The position numbers and the translations under genes are program-made. Positions 55,976 through 64,000 of a stretch of 64,000 nucleotides of DNA are shown here, one piece after another (within the stretch, counting starts at the first letter, position 1; every line of letters begins with the position of its first letter). The notes beneath the pieces are model-generated. The model ran no database searches and was not told the DNA's origin. It saw only the letters and a list, made by a program, of their open reading frames with translations. Location: assembly GCF_004340525.1 (NCBI RefSeq), contig NZ_SLWX01000011.1, positions 1-64,000 on the forward strand. The letters run 5' to 3'. Source of the stretch: Chromatocurvus halotolerans (GTDB taxonomy: Bacteria; Pseudomonadota; Gammaproteobacteria; Pseudomonadales; Halieaceae).

Positions 55976-56740
55976 ATGACAATCCTCGATACAGCCCGCT
56001 CCTTGATAGAAGATTTCAGCGTTGCCCCGGCGGACTACCCGGCGATTGTTGACCAGCAGGCACTCCCGTCGCGGTTGCACCTGTCCGGCAAGGGCCGCGA
56101 CAACCACATTTACCTGCGCGGTAAACTGGCCGGCGATGTGGCTATTACCTTTGGCGATGTCAGCGGCTGTCGCGTCTTTCTGGGCGACAACCTGCAAGGC
56201 TCCCTGACCATCGCGCTGCGGAACAATAACGCAACGGTGTTCATTGGCTGCGACTGCGACTTCAACGACCTTACGCTGCGATCCCGCCAGCCAGACGACA
56301 TGATCGCCATCGGCAACAGCGTGGCGGTGACCGGCCCCGGCACCTGGGTTTCCGGCCTGCGCGGCGGCGATGCCCGGCCGGGAATCGTCATGGGCGACTG
56401 CTGCGTGGTGGCCCGGGACGTGATTCTGCGCAATACCGACGGCCACCCGGTGTTTGATCGGGCAAGCCGCCGCCAGATCAACCAGCCAGCGGGCGATATC
56501 GTCGTCGAGCCACACGCCTGGCTTGGCGAGCGCGCTGCGATACTGAAAAACGTGAGAGTGGGCGCTTTCGGTGTGGTCGCACTGGGCAGCGTGGTGACAA
56601 GGGATGTGCCGCGCTACAGCGTCGCCAGCGGCGTGCCCGCGACCTGCAGCACGCGAGCGGACCGCTTCTGGGCATGGGACGACTCGCCCGAGGGTCTGGC
56701 AAGGGCCGAGTATTTTCTTGAGCGTTTTCCGCCGGAGTGA
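55976..56740 (+). CDS. Left-handed beta-helix acyltransferase-like protein
   Basis: A 254-residue protein with isoleucine-patch/hexapeptide-like repeats in the second half (RNNNATVFIGCDCDFNDLTL; GIVMGDCCVVARDVILRNTDGHPVFD; HAWLGERAAILKNVRVGAFGVVALGSVVTRDVPRYSVASGVPA), as in the xenobiotic/NeuO-like acetyltransferases. It probably transfers an acyl group to a sugar. A degraded acyltransferase lies 6 bp downstream on the same strand, and sulfotransferases are divergent. The specific substrate is unknown. Confidence 0.82.
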   Translation: MTILDTARSLIEDFSVAPADYPAIVDQQALPSRLHLSGKGRDNHIYLRGKLAGDVAITFGDVSGCRVFLGDNLQGSLTIALRNNNATVFIGCDCDFNDLTLRSRQPDDMIAIGNSVAVTGPGTWVSGLRGGDARPGIVMGDCCVVARDVILRNTDGHPVFDRASRRQINQPAGDIVVEPHAWLGERAAILKNVRVGAFGVVALGSVVTRDVPRYSVASGVPATCSTRADRFWAWDDSPEGLARAEYFLERFPPE

Positions 56741-56746
56741 CCACAG

Positions 56747-57819
56747 GTGAACTATCGCCCCGACATCGACGGCCTGCGCGCCATCGCCGTGCTCGCCGTG
56801 GTGATCTTTCATCTGGGCGTGCCGGGCTTCCAAGGTGGCTACGTTGGCGTGGATGTGTTCTTCGTTATTTCCGGCTACCTGATCACGTCGATTATTCTTG
56901 CGCAGCACGCTGAAGGCCGCTTTTACTTCACACAGTTCTACGCGCGGCGAGTGCGCCGTCTGTTTCCGCCGCTGATTGCCACGGTTCTCGCCACCACACT
57001 TGGCTGCGCCGTCATTCTCGAACCCTATGACATGATCGCCTATGGGCGCTCCGCGGTTGCGACGCTGTTCAGCGTTTCCAATATTCTGTTCTTCAGTGAA
57101 GCCGGGTACTGGGACAGCGCCTCCGAGCTCAAGCCGCTGCTGCATACCTGGTCGCTGGGGGTTGAGGAGCAGTTCTATCTCCTGTGGCCGGCTACGGCAT
57201 TGACCTGACAGCTGCTGCCAGCGGGCTGCTGCACTACGGCGTGGAGCGCCGCTTCTACCAGCGTGACACTGCGGCCTACGCAACATCGGCAGCATCTTCA
57301 GCGCTGGGGAGCACGAGGCCATCGAAGACGGCATGCAACGCCGCTATACCCACGTACGCCGCGCCTGCCCCATCGACTAGCTGGCAACGCATGACGCCTG
57401 TGACCTCACCCGACCCCTGCAGGTGCTGGTGTTCGGCAACTCCCACGAGCCGGATGGCTTCAACTTCCTGCACGCCGGCTACCACTCGGAAACAGTCAAC
57501 CTGATTCGCTTTGGCACCACCAATGCCTGTCCCGGCCTGACGCCGAGGCGTCGCCGCAAGCGCAGACTGCCGGGATCCCGCCAACGTGTCCTACTTTGCT
57601 GACGCGCCACGGGCTCAACCCCTGTACCGCGACATCATGGTGCTGACAGATCATTTTGTGGACCGGGTGGAGTTGCTGTGCCGTAACCGCCAACTGGAGA
57701 GTTGCGCCATCACCGCGGAGGATGGCACGCCCGCATTCTATGATCCGCACCATTTATCGCTGGAATTCGCGAGCATGGCGGGACGTCGGTATGCGGAGCG
57801 CTACCCGGATTTATTGTAG
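56747..57819 (+). pseudogene. Degraded SGNH-type membrane O-acyltransferase
   Basis: The first 150 residues form an intact start of an acyltransferase-3/OafA protein: GTG 56747, NYRPDIDGLRAIAVLAVVIFHLG, GGYVGVDVFFVISGYLIT, FYARRVRRLFPPL, and LLHTWSLGVEEQFYLLWP. After that, the rest of the membrane domain is missing and the remainder is broken into at least three frames. Recognisable pieces are LLHYGVERRF, the SGNH-like LQVLVFGNSHEPDG (about 57420-57460) and a C-terminal DPHHLSLEFASMAGRRYAE. An internal deletion plus frameshifts is the simplest reading; the full family is over 600 residues. Confidence 0.82.
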
Positions 57820-57838
57820 AGGTACCCGCGGGCATTGC

Positions 57839-58840
57839 TCATCGGGCGACCAGTTCCACACGCCGATTCTGCGCGCGACCGGCCTCGGTAGCGTTGCTGA
57901 CTACCGGAGCTAATGGACCAACGCCGGCAGGCACCACGCGCACGCGATCAATGCCATTGCCGCTGGCCAATGCCTCAACCACGGCCTCGGCCCTTTGTCG
58001 CGACAGGGTGAGGTTACCCTCGTAAGCACCTACCGAGTCGGTGTGGCCCACCACGTAAATGTTGAGATCCGGGTTGTCCTGCAGCAAGCGGGCGGCTTCG
58101 GCAATCGCATTGCCGGATTCGGCGGTAAGTGTTGCAGCGCCAAAATCAAAATAAATGTTGTCGAGGGTAACACTGCCTTTCTCGCCGATGCCCTTGGCCA
58201 GCGCAGCGGCATCTACCATGCGTTCTTCCATGGCCTCCAGTTCCAGCACATCAATATGCATGGCGACACGTCGCTTGTCCGCCGTGCGCAGGAAAATGTG
58301 CTCAGACTCCGCAAGAAAAACACCCACCCAGGTAAGCTCGTCGGCGCTGCGCGCAGTGAGATAGCGGCGATCCTTCACGCCGTAATTGAAGATGGTGAAA
58401 GAGTGATTCCCCGCATTTCCGATCCGGCGAGCCGTCGGCAGAATAACGCCCTGCAATCTGTCACCATCCCGGACATCACACTCCTTGCCAGAGCAGGAGA
58501 AAAGCACCTCAAAGCCCCGTGCGGCTAAAGAACGCTCATAGTTGCGGAAGACCTCCAGTGAACTGCGCCCCTCGGGCGCCAGATACATAAGGCGCGTGGA
58601 CTTGCCCTCCAGTGTTTCGCGCTGTTCGGGCACCCATGCCCCGTCTTGCTCAACAGCAGGTCCCAGCGGCAGCATGACCTCGTCATAGGCACGTTCTACG
58701 TGAGCGATACGGCAGGATCCGTCATAGCGAGGCACCTGCGGGTGATCTGCGCCAGCAACGTCGCTACACCAGTCCTGCGCCCATCCGGAAGGGGCAAATA
58801 CAAGGGCAAGCAGGACGGCAAGAAGCTTTCGAATCATCAT
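57839..58840 (-). CDS. OmpA-family protein with DUF4892-like N-terminus
   Basis: A 333-residue exported protein: signal peptide to about residue 21 (LAVLLALVFAPSGWAQDWC), a domain of roughly 200 residues containing DHPQVPRYDGSCRIAHVERAYDEVMLPLGP and FSCSGKECDV (four cysteines, likely disulfides) resembling DUF4892, then the C-terminal OmpA peptidoglycan-binding domain (NIYFDFGAATLTAESGNAIAEAARLLQDNPDLNIYVVGHTDSVGAYEGNLTLSRQRAEAVV). It is a likely outer-membrane or periplasmic anchor. ATG 58840 with GGAG upstream; no operon partner. Confidence 0.85.
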   Translation of the reverse strand: MMIRKLLAVLLALVFAPSGWAQDWCSDVAGADHPQVPRYDGSCRIAHVERAYDEVMLPLGPAVEQDGAWVPEQRETLEGKSTRLMYLAPEGRSSLEVFRNYERSLAARGFEVLFSCSGKECDVRDGDRLQGVILPTARRIGNAGNHSFTIFNYGVKDRRYLTARSADELTWVGVFLAESEHIFLRTADKRRVAMHIDVLELEAMEERMVDAAALAKGIGEKGSVTLDNIYFDFGAATLTAESGNAIAEAARLLQDNPDLNIYVVGHTDSVGAYEGNLTLSRQRAEAVVEALASGNGIDRVRVVPAGVGPLAPVVSNATEAGRAQNRRVELVAR

Positions 58841-59009
58841 TGTTCTTATTCTCCGGGGTTATTGTTTTTGTCATTAAGGCAATTTCTGGATGTGTACCGA
58901 CAGTAGTGCATGCGCTACGTCAGTTCGACTACATTTGCCAATTAACGCTGTATCACTCTCGGTTTTTCGCTATGGCGCTACGCCAGGCATGGCACCAAAG
59001 AAACAGCGC

Positions 59010-62000
59010 CTAAGGTCCACCCTCAAAATCCACCCGCAACAAGGCCTCGGCCCGCCTGCTGCTGAAGTGCTGCTCCAGCCAGCCGCCGTAGCGCGCCATG
59101 CGATCAGCGGGATTGATGCTGCCGTTCAGAAGCCCCACCACAGTCTCGGCAATGGCCTGTGCGTCATCGGCTATCCACATGACCGCGTCGGCATCGGGAA
59201 TGCCCTCGGTGCCGATGTGGGTGGTGACCAGCGGCACATTCTGCTGCACGGCCTCCAACACCTTGCCTTTCACCCCCGCACCGTAGCGCAGCGGAACCAC
59301 GGCCAGCCCAACGTCTCGGTACAGGGCATCCAGCGCGACGTCATCCACGTAGCCGTGCACTGTGACGTTGTCCGTCGCCAGCGCCTTTACCGCGCTGTTG
59401 GGGTTGGAGCCGACCAGGTGGAAGTGGCAATCGGGAACGGCGGCGGACACTTGAGGCAGAATCTCTTCCACAAACCAGCGCGCGGCGTCGACGTTGGGCG
59501 GATGATTGAAGCCACCGACAAAGAGCAGGTGCGTTGGCCGGATTGGCGCGTACGACGGCAGCGGCTTATCTTCCAGGGCGTGCAGAGGGATTGTTCGCAG
59601 GGCCAGGTCGGGTCGATGGCGGGCGATCTCGTAGGTCTCCGCCTGGGAAAAATAGTAGATGCGGTCCACTTGATCGAATACGGCGAACTCGCGTTGGCGC
59701 CAGCTGTCGGCGCTTTTCTGCAGAGCCGGGTCTGACTGCAGCTCGGCCTCCCGGCCAATGCGCAGGTAGTGAAGGTCGTGCCCCACAAAGTTGATCGGCG
59801 GACAGCTGGCCAGCTTTTTCAGGTGCGGCAGAAACTGCTCGGCCACGTGGGGCCGGTGCAGGAATATCTGGTTGATATAGGGGGCATGCTCTGCCAGCCA
59901 GGCATCCAGACCGCGGGCGATGGATTCGCCGACGAGCACTTCAACCCCGAGCTGCTGCAGGGCTTCGGTGTACGGTGAATGGGCAAAGAAATTCGCACCC
60001 ATGAACTGCACGCGATAGCCCATTGACAGCAGCAGCTTCACGTACATAAAGGTGGAGCGGGAACCGGCGTCCTTGTCGTAATGCGGCACGTAGTGGTCGA
60101 TGAAGAGCACGCAAGGCTTGTGCGCAGAGCGGTCCCGCGCCCAGATAACGTGCTCGGCGTTGGGGTAATGATCGCGCTCCAGCACCGCCTGCCACTTGTC
60201 GGCAAACACCTGCTGGTTGGTGATCTGGTGCTGCTTTACGCCAGACGTAAGATCGGTGCCGTTACTCACGCCCTCAAAATGGAAGATGCACGCCGCCGGC
60301 TGGTACACCACGCGATACCCGGCCTCGCGCACGGCAAAGCAGATGTCGGCATCTTCGTAGTAGGCGGGCACAAAGCGCTCATCGAAACCGCCCAGTTTCT
60401 CCCACAGGCAGCGGCGCAGCATGAGACAGGCGCCGGAGATATAGTCGACATCCTTCACGTAGCTGTAGGCCGGTTTCGCGGCGTCGTCCATGCGGCCAAA
60501 GTTCCAGGCCGAAGCATCTCGCCACATAATGCCGCCAGCCTCCTGCAGCGCCCCGTTAGCAAATACCAACTTCGGTCCGGCGGCACCCACCTCGGGATCC
60601 TCAAAGACGTCGAGCAAGGCCTGCAGCCAGCCGGCGGTGACCGCCGTGTCGTTGTTCAGCATCAGCACGAAATCACCTCGAGCCTGCTCAGCGGCACGAT
60701 TGCAGTTGCGCAGAAAGCCCAGGTTGCCACCGCGAACCACCTGGATGCCACGGATGCGTGACTCGATGGTGCCGGTAAGATCCGTGGAGCCATCATCGGC
60801 AAGAATGACTTCGTACTGCCCTGCGGGACTGTGACGCAGCAGAGACTGCAGGCAGTGCACCGTTACCCGGTAGTCGTTAAAGACGGGAACAACAATCGAC
60901 ACCTGAGGTGACTCTGCAGCGGGAAACTCCAGCTCAAGATTATCCAGGCCGGGGCTGAGCTCTGTCGGGTCCAGCGCCATACGCGCCTTCGCCTGCTCCG
61001 GGAAACGTGCATCAATCCACACCTGCAGGTCAGCCGCGGAGGAACCGAAGAACACCGAAAACCCCCGGCGGATACGCGGCCAGCTGATGCTGCGCAACGA
61101 TCCGGCCGGGTTGCTCGCCATATAGCACAGCACGTTGCCCAACATGGCCAGCTTGCCGGGGCGCACCTCGGGCATCTCGAGGGCGTTGTCCGCAATGTAT
61201 TGCCGGGCATTTGCCAGAACGTCGTCGTAGCGGCTGTTCTCTCGACGTTGTCCGGTTACCAGCTTGTAGAGGCCCGTGGCCCAGCGGTTCACGCGCGCCA
61301 GGCTGGATTGCTCATAAGTCAGCAGATGCGTGTAGGCCTGGGAGAGCTCATGGAAGAGGTAGTTGGTCTTGTCCGCCATCTCGGCGAGTTCGTGGTCACG
61401 CTGTGCAAGATCCGTCTGGGATATCTCAAGATCTGCTATCAGAGAATCGCGCTGGGCAATGGTTGCCCGGTGGTTCTCTACCTCCTGTTCATGTGCTACC
61501 GCAAGTTGGTTATGAGAGGCATCCAGTTGCTCCCACTCGGCAAGCAGGCGATCACGCTCGGCGGTGCGCTCCTGTGAGAGCGCACGCGCCTCGTCTAGAC
61601 GCTGGCGGGTTTCCAGTGCATCTGCCAAAGGGGCCAGTGCGGCAGCGAAGTCACGGATCTTCTCGTGCAGCGACGTCGTTGGCGCAGGAAGCGGCGTAAG
61701 CGGACCACCGGCGCAAAGTGCGTCGCAGTATTCGGCGAGCAGCGTCTGCTCGAAGGACTGCAGACGCGCGGCAGCCTGATCCACCGCAGTAGAATGCTGC
61801 ATATCGGGATTGAACAGTGACTCGCCTGCACTGGGATCACACTTCACGCCCAGGTCGCGGAGTTTTTCCAGCATCCGTTTCAACGCCTGAGGGTCTGACG
61901 CCATTTGTGCGTAACTGATGCAGACGTGGTCTACGTCGCGCAATGACTCAAGGGCGAGTCGGTTATAATGCTCCCAGAGCAGGAGACCAAAGCCTATCGA

Positions 62001-62426
62001 AAAACCATGCCGAGTTTGCAGTGAGTGGGCGACAGCCAGAGGCTCTCGATAGACAAACACCACAACCGAGCGATCCGAGCGCCAGACCGGCCATGTGAGG
62101 CACAATCTCGGATCCTTAATGAATGAGTCCCTGCCTGCGACATTCTCATTGAGATCCTCGAAAATCGCCTCGCACATGCCCGGCCTCTGAACGTTACAAG
62201 GTCTCAGCGCAGCCGGCGGCGGGGCGAACCATTGTGATTGAACGCCTGACAGCAGGGTCTCATTGGCACTAACCAGATCCCGACGCTCATAAAAGCCCAG
62301 CGGATTATCAGGCTGACTTTCAAGCATGGATTCCGGCCTGCCGCCAAGGACACCCGCTTGGTCAAGGCAGCGCGCGACCAGGGAAGTGCCGGAACGGTGC
62401 ATTCCGATGATAATTACCAGCGTCAT
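59010..62426 (-). CDS. Multidomain sulfotransferase / GT2 / GT4 glycosyltransferase fusion
   Basis: An 1138-residue protein. Residues 1-235 resemble a sulfotransferase (5'-PSB loop IGMHRSGTSLVARCLDQAG at 7-25; VVVFVYREPLAVAHSLQTR as 3'-PB). Residues about 255-370 are a Glu/Ala/Leu-rich coiled coil. Residues about 508-730 form a family 2 glycosyltransferase (VSIVVPVFNDYRVTVHCLQS, ILADDGSTDLTGTI, MLNNDTAVTAGWL, FDERFVPAYYEDADICFAVREAG). From about 770 to the end is a GT4/GT1-type transferase (VGGFNHPPNVDAARWF, VVPLRYGAGVKGKVLEAVQQNVPLVTT). It would build and sulfate a glycan in one polypeptide; the product is unknown. It stands alone between ompA and the parvulin gene. Confidence 0.85.
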   Translation of the reverse strand: MTLVIIIGMHRSGTSLVARCLDQAGVLGGRPESMLESQPDNPLGFYERRDLVSANETLLSGVQSQWFAPPPAALRPCNVQRPGMCEAIFEDLNENVAGRDSFIKDPRLCLTWPVWRSDRSVVVFVYREPLAVAHSLQTRHGFSIGFGLLLWEHYNRLALESLRDVDHVCISYAQMASDPQALKRMLEKLRDLGVKCDPSAGESLFNPDMQHSTAVDQAAARLQSFEQTLLAEYCDALCAGGPLTPLPAPTTSLHEKIRDFAAALAPLADALETRQRLDEARALSQERTAERDRLLAEWEQLDASHNQLAVAHEQEVENHRATIAQRDSLIADLEISQTDLAQRDHELAEMADKTNYLFHELSQAYTHLLTYEQSSLARVNRWATGLYKLVTGQRRENSRYDDVLANARQYIADNALEMPEVRPGKLAMLGNVLCYMASNPAGSLRSISWPRIRRGFSVFFGSSAADLQVWIDARFPEQAKARMALDPTELSPGLDNLELEFPAAESPQVSIVVPVFNDYRVTVHCLQSLLRHSPAGQYEVILADDGSTDLTGTIESRIRGIQVVRGGNLGFLRNCNRAAEQARGDFVLMLNNDTAVTAGWLQALLDVFEDPEVGAAGPKLVFANGALQEAGGIMWRDASAWNFGRMDDAAKPAYSYVKDVDYISGACLMLRRCLWEKLGGFDERFVPAYYEDADICFAVREAGYRVVYQPAACIFHFEGVSNGTDLTSGVKQHQITNQQVFADKWQAVLERDHYPNAEHVIWARDRSAHKPCVLFIDHYVPHYDKDAGSRSTFMYVKLLLSMGYRVQFMGANFFAHSPYTEALQQLGVEVLVGESIARGLDAWLAEHAPYINQIFLHRPHVAEQFLPHLKKLASCPPINFVGHDLHYLRIGREAELQSDPALQKSADSWRQREFAVFDQVDRIYYFSQAETYEIARHRPDLALRTIPLHALEDKPLPSYAPIRPTHLLFVGGFNHPPNVDAARWFVEEILPQVSAAVPDCHFHLVGSNPNSAVKALATDNVTVHGYVDDVALDALYRDVGLAVVPLRYGAGVKGKVLEAVQQNVPLVTTHIGTEGIPDADAVMWIADDAQAIAETVVGLLNGSINPADRMARYGGWLEQHFSSRRAEALLRVDFEGGP

Positions 62427-62624
62427 TTAAAGGCCATAAGGAAGATATCCTTGTGGCAGTGGAAGCACAGCCAAATGACAGGGTAACACTAGGTCAGGCG
62501 TGGATTCAGACACGGCTTGATGATATCCGCTTTGAACAGAATTGCTCTGACGACGGGATCACCCACGCCACACTGCAGATAGTTCAAATCAGCGGCGGGC
62601 GGCTTTCGCCGTCTACGCCAGCGA

Positions 62625-63533
62625 TCAGTACTCTGCCTTATAAGGCTCTAGAAGCTCCTCAAGGAAGTCGGTGTCTAATTGTATCTCATCAGACATCTGA
62701 TACCGGGCCATAAACGCTTTCTGCTCGAGAGACAGGTACTCCCTTTTGAGGTCCGCCACGATCTGCGACTTCACTTCACTAAATTCCAGGTAATACTTTT
62801 CACGGATGTCGTCGAGCCGGATAATGTGCAGCCCAAACGGCGTATCGACGACAGGCGAAATATCACCGATATTCTCTATATCAAAGGCGGCTCCAGTAAA
62901 GTGTGGCTCCACGTTTTTATCGCCTAGCTTGAACCAGCGATTGAAGCTTCCTTCCCGCGATTGGGATGCCTTGTCCTCAGAATATTCCGCAGCGAGTTCT
63001 TCAAACGACTCGCCGGCTTCAAGCTTGGCGAGAATTTCCGTAGCCTTCGGCCGCAGCGGATCACGATCACAGCCTGGTGGACAAAAAAGCAGGATGTGAC
63101 TTACCTTGCGATGTTGAGGAACCAGCGCATACTTGTCTTTTTGCGTCGCGTACGTTTCTTTCGCAAGGTCCGAAAAGTCAGGATACTCCAATTCACTCTT
63201 GAACTGATCAAGCAGATATTTCTGCTTAAGGTTTCTGATCTTGAGTTGCAGTTCCCAGTAGTCTCTACCGTGTTCATCGTCTGTCAGTCGTGTGGCCTTT
63301 TGATCTACCTCATTGGCCATACGCTTCGCTGAGACGACGAGATTCAACATTTCGAGCTTGTCACCATCATCATTTGCAGCAGCTCGCTTGAGGTCGGTTG
63401 GCATTGCGTTGACAATGACTGCCAACTCTTCCGCCGAAACAGATACGTCGCCATCTACAAGAACAGGCTCCGCACCCAAGGCACTCCCTGCCATAAGGGC
63501 GACCAGAAAACCAGACAATTGTGCAACTTTCAT
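62625..63533 (-). CDS. Secreted parvulin-type peptidyl-prolyl cis-trans isomerase
   Basis: A 302-residue protein with a signal peptide (MKVAQLSGFLVALMAGSALGAEP) at ATG 63533, an N-terminal helical chaperone-like part and a parvulin domain around residues 150-260 (RKVSHILLFCPPGC; GESFEELAAEYSEDKASQSREGSFNRWFKLGDKNVEPHFTGAAFDIENIGDISPVVDTPFGLHIIRL). SurA/PpiD/EpsD-like proteins of this kind fold exported proteins; EpsD types occur in polysaccharide loci. Which it is cannot be decided here. Codon use looks more AT-rich than in the genes to the left. Confidence 0.82.
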   Translation of the reverse strand: MKVAQLSGFLVALMAGSALGAEPVLVDGDVSVSAEELAVIVNAMPTDLKRAAANDDGDKLEMLNLVVSAKRMANEVDQKATRLTDDEHGRDYWELQLKIRNLKQKYLLDQFKSELEYPDFSDLAKETYATQKDKYALVPQHRKVSHILLFCPPGCDRDPLRPKATEILAKLEAGESFEELAAEYSEDKASQSREGSFNRWFKLGDKNVEPHFTGAAFDIENIGDISPVVDTPFGLHIIRLDDIREKYYLEFSEVKSQIVADLKREYLSLEQKAFMARYQMSDEIQLDTDFLEELLEPYKAEY

Positions 63534-63560
63534 TGAAACTCCAATCGAAAAACTACGGAC

Positions 63561-63589
63561 AAAAAAAACCGGCACACAAGGTGCCGGTT
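63561..63589 (-). terminator. Rho-independent terminator of the right-edge gene
   Basis: AACCGGCAC (63567-63575) pairs perfectly with GTGCCGGTT (63581-63589) over a 5-nt loop, followed on the minus strand by six or more T. It ends the transcript of the partial gene at 63643-64000, 30 bp before the parvulin start. Confidence 0.9.
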
Positions 63590-63642
63590 CTCCACTGACT
63601 TCACAAAAACTTAAATACTTTTGTACGTCAGTCGCCCACAGG

Positions 63643-64000
63643 TTATGAAGCCGGAACGTAGCTGTGCTCGATGATGCGACCATAGTTTGAAGCAGGATTA
63701 GCTTCGAAACTACGCGCCCATGCGGTAAAGCCTACCATCGGAACCCGACCGCCAGCTTCAACGCTAGCACATGTCATGATGTCACTAGGCTCAAAATCCG
63801 GCGAGTTTACATCGTAGCTGGCATTCGGCCAGTCACAGATGCGCTGTGAGGTTTTACGCGGGTCCGACTCTACGACCAGTCGTGCCCAACCGAAGGGCTC
63901 ATCTGGCGTCGTTACAGAACGAGGCTCAGCAGAACCAAGCACCGGTGAGTTACCCCACTCAATCACGTTGACTTCGCGCGGCAGGATATCCTGCTCGAAT
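63643..64000 (-). CDS. Unknown protein, C-terminal part (N-terminus off the right edge)
   Basis: I do not recognise it. The reading frame stays open from the stop at 63643 to the window edge, giving at least 119 residues, so the visible GTG at 63966 is probably not the start. Visible features: FEQDILPREVNVIEWGNSPVLGSAEP, two cysteines (ICDW, MTCASVEAGG), several aromatic and Pro/Asp residues, and an ending RIIEHSYVPAS. It looks extracytoplasmic in composition, but no motif supports a function. A strong terminator follows, so it closes a transcription unit. Confidence 0.6.
   Translation of the reverse strand, partial: FEQDILPREVNVIEWGNSPVLGSAEPRSVTTPDEPFGWARLVVESDPRKTSQRICDWPNASYDVNSPDFEPSDIMTCASVEAGGRVPMVGFTAWARSFEANPASNYGRIIEHSYVPAS

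Noticed and set aside
62453..62713. A small plus-strand frame between the fusion gene and the parvulin
   Set aside because: It overlaps the parvulin 3' end, lacks a ribosome-binding site and resembles nothing known; I treat this 198-bp spacer as empty.

Overview
The window reads as a chromosomal segment of a GC-rich, free-living gammaproteobacterium, most likely marine and close to the oligotrophic marine gammaproteobacteria (OMG group, for example Halieaceae). The basis is a gamma-type rrn leader, Pseudomonas/Halieaceae-like housekeeping blocks (ilvI-ilvH with pssA, murJ-ribF-ileS-lspA-fkpB-ispH), a structured ilvI leader of the kind reported for OMG bacteria, and a D-glutamate catabolic gene pair known from marine proteobacteria. 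The genus cannot be fixed from this sequence alone.

Region by region. 0-7 kb: the 5' end of a 16S gene on the minus strand with its promoter and leader, then pssA, ilvY/ilvC (divergent) and ilvIH for branched-chain amino acids; two long palindromic repeats sit between ilvC and ilvH. 7-15 kb: a DUF4124 protein, clpB with a sigma-32 promoter, pgeF, rluD, bamD and nadE. 15-22.5 kb: type IV pilus block, with pilS-pilR on plus facing a minus-strand minor pilin operon pilE-fimT-pilV-pilW-pilX-pilY1-like. 22.6-31.7 kb: a minus-strand run of pyrB-nudF-murJ-ribF-ileS-lspA-fkpB-ispH. 31.8-40.2 kb: sbcB, a class I fumarase behind a coiled-coil membrane protein, sodB, a VapBC pair, groESL under a perfect CIRCE element plus a sigma-32-like promoter, and fxsA.

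From about 40 kb the content becomes more accessory: a TSUP permease coupled to an alkyltransferase-like DNA repair protein, a FecA-like TonB receptor, a dgcA-dgcN type pair (D-glutamate use), a RES/Xre toxin-antitoxin pair, ampG preceded by a frameshifted ParE-like toxin remnant, a secreted phosphodiesterase, and a large Oar-like TonB receptor. From 54 to 64 kb lies a cell-surface glycan region: two small sulfotransferases, a left-handed beta-helix acyltransferase, a decayed SGNH-type acyltransferase, an OmpA-family protein, a 1138-residue sulfotransferase/GT2/GT4 fusion, a secreted parvulin, and an edge-truncated unknown gene. The last 1.5 kb looks less GC-rich than the rest.

Most promising second looks: the two ilvC-ilvH palindromes, which share a loop but have unrelated arms; the long structured ilvI leader; the sulfotransferase/glycosyltransferase fusion; and the dgcAN-ampG neighbourhood. 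I found no CRISPR array, tRNA, prophage or insertion sequence.
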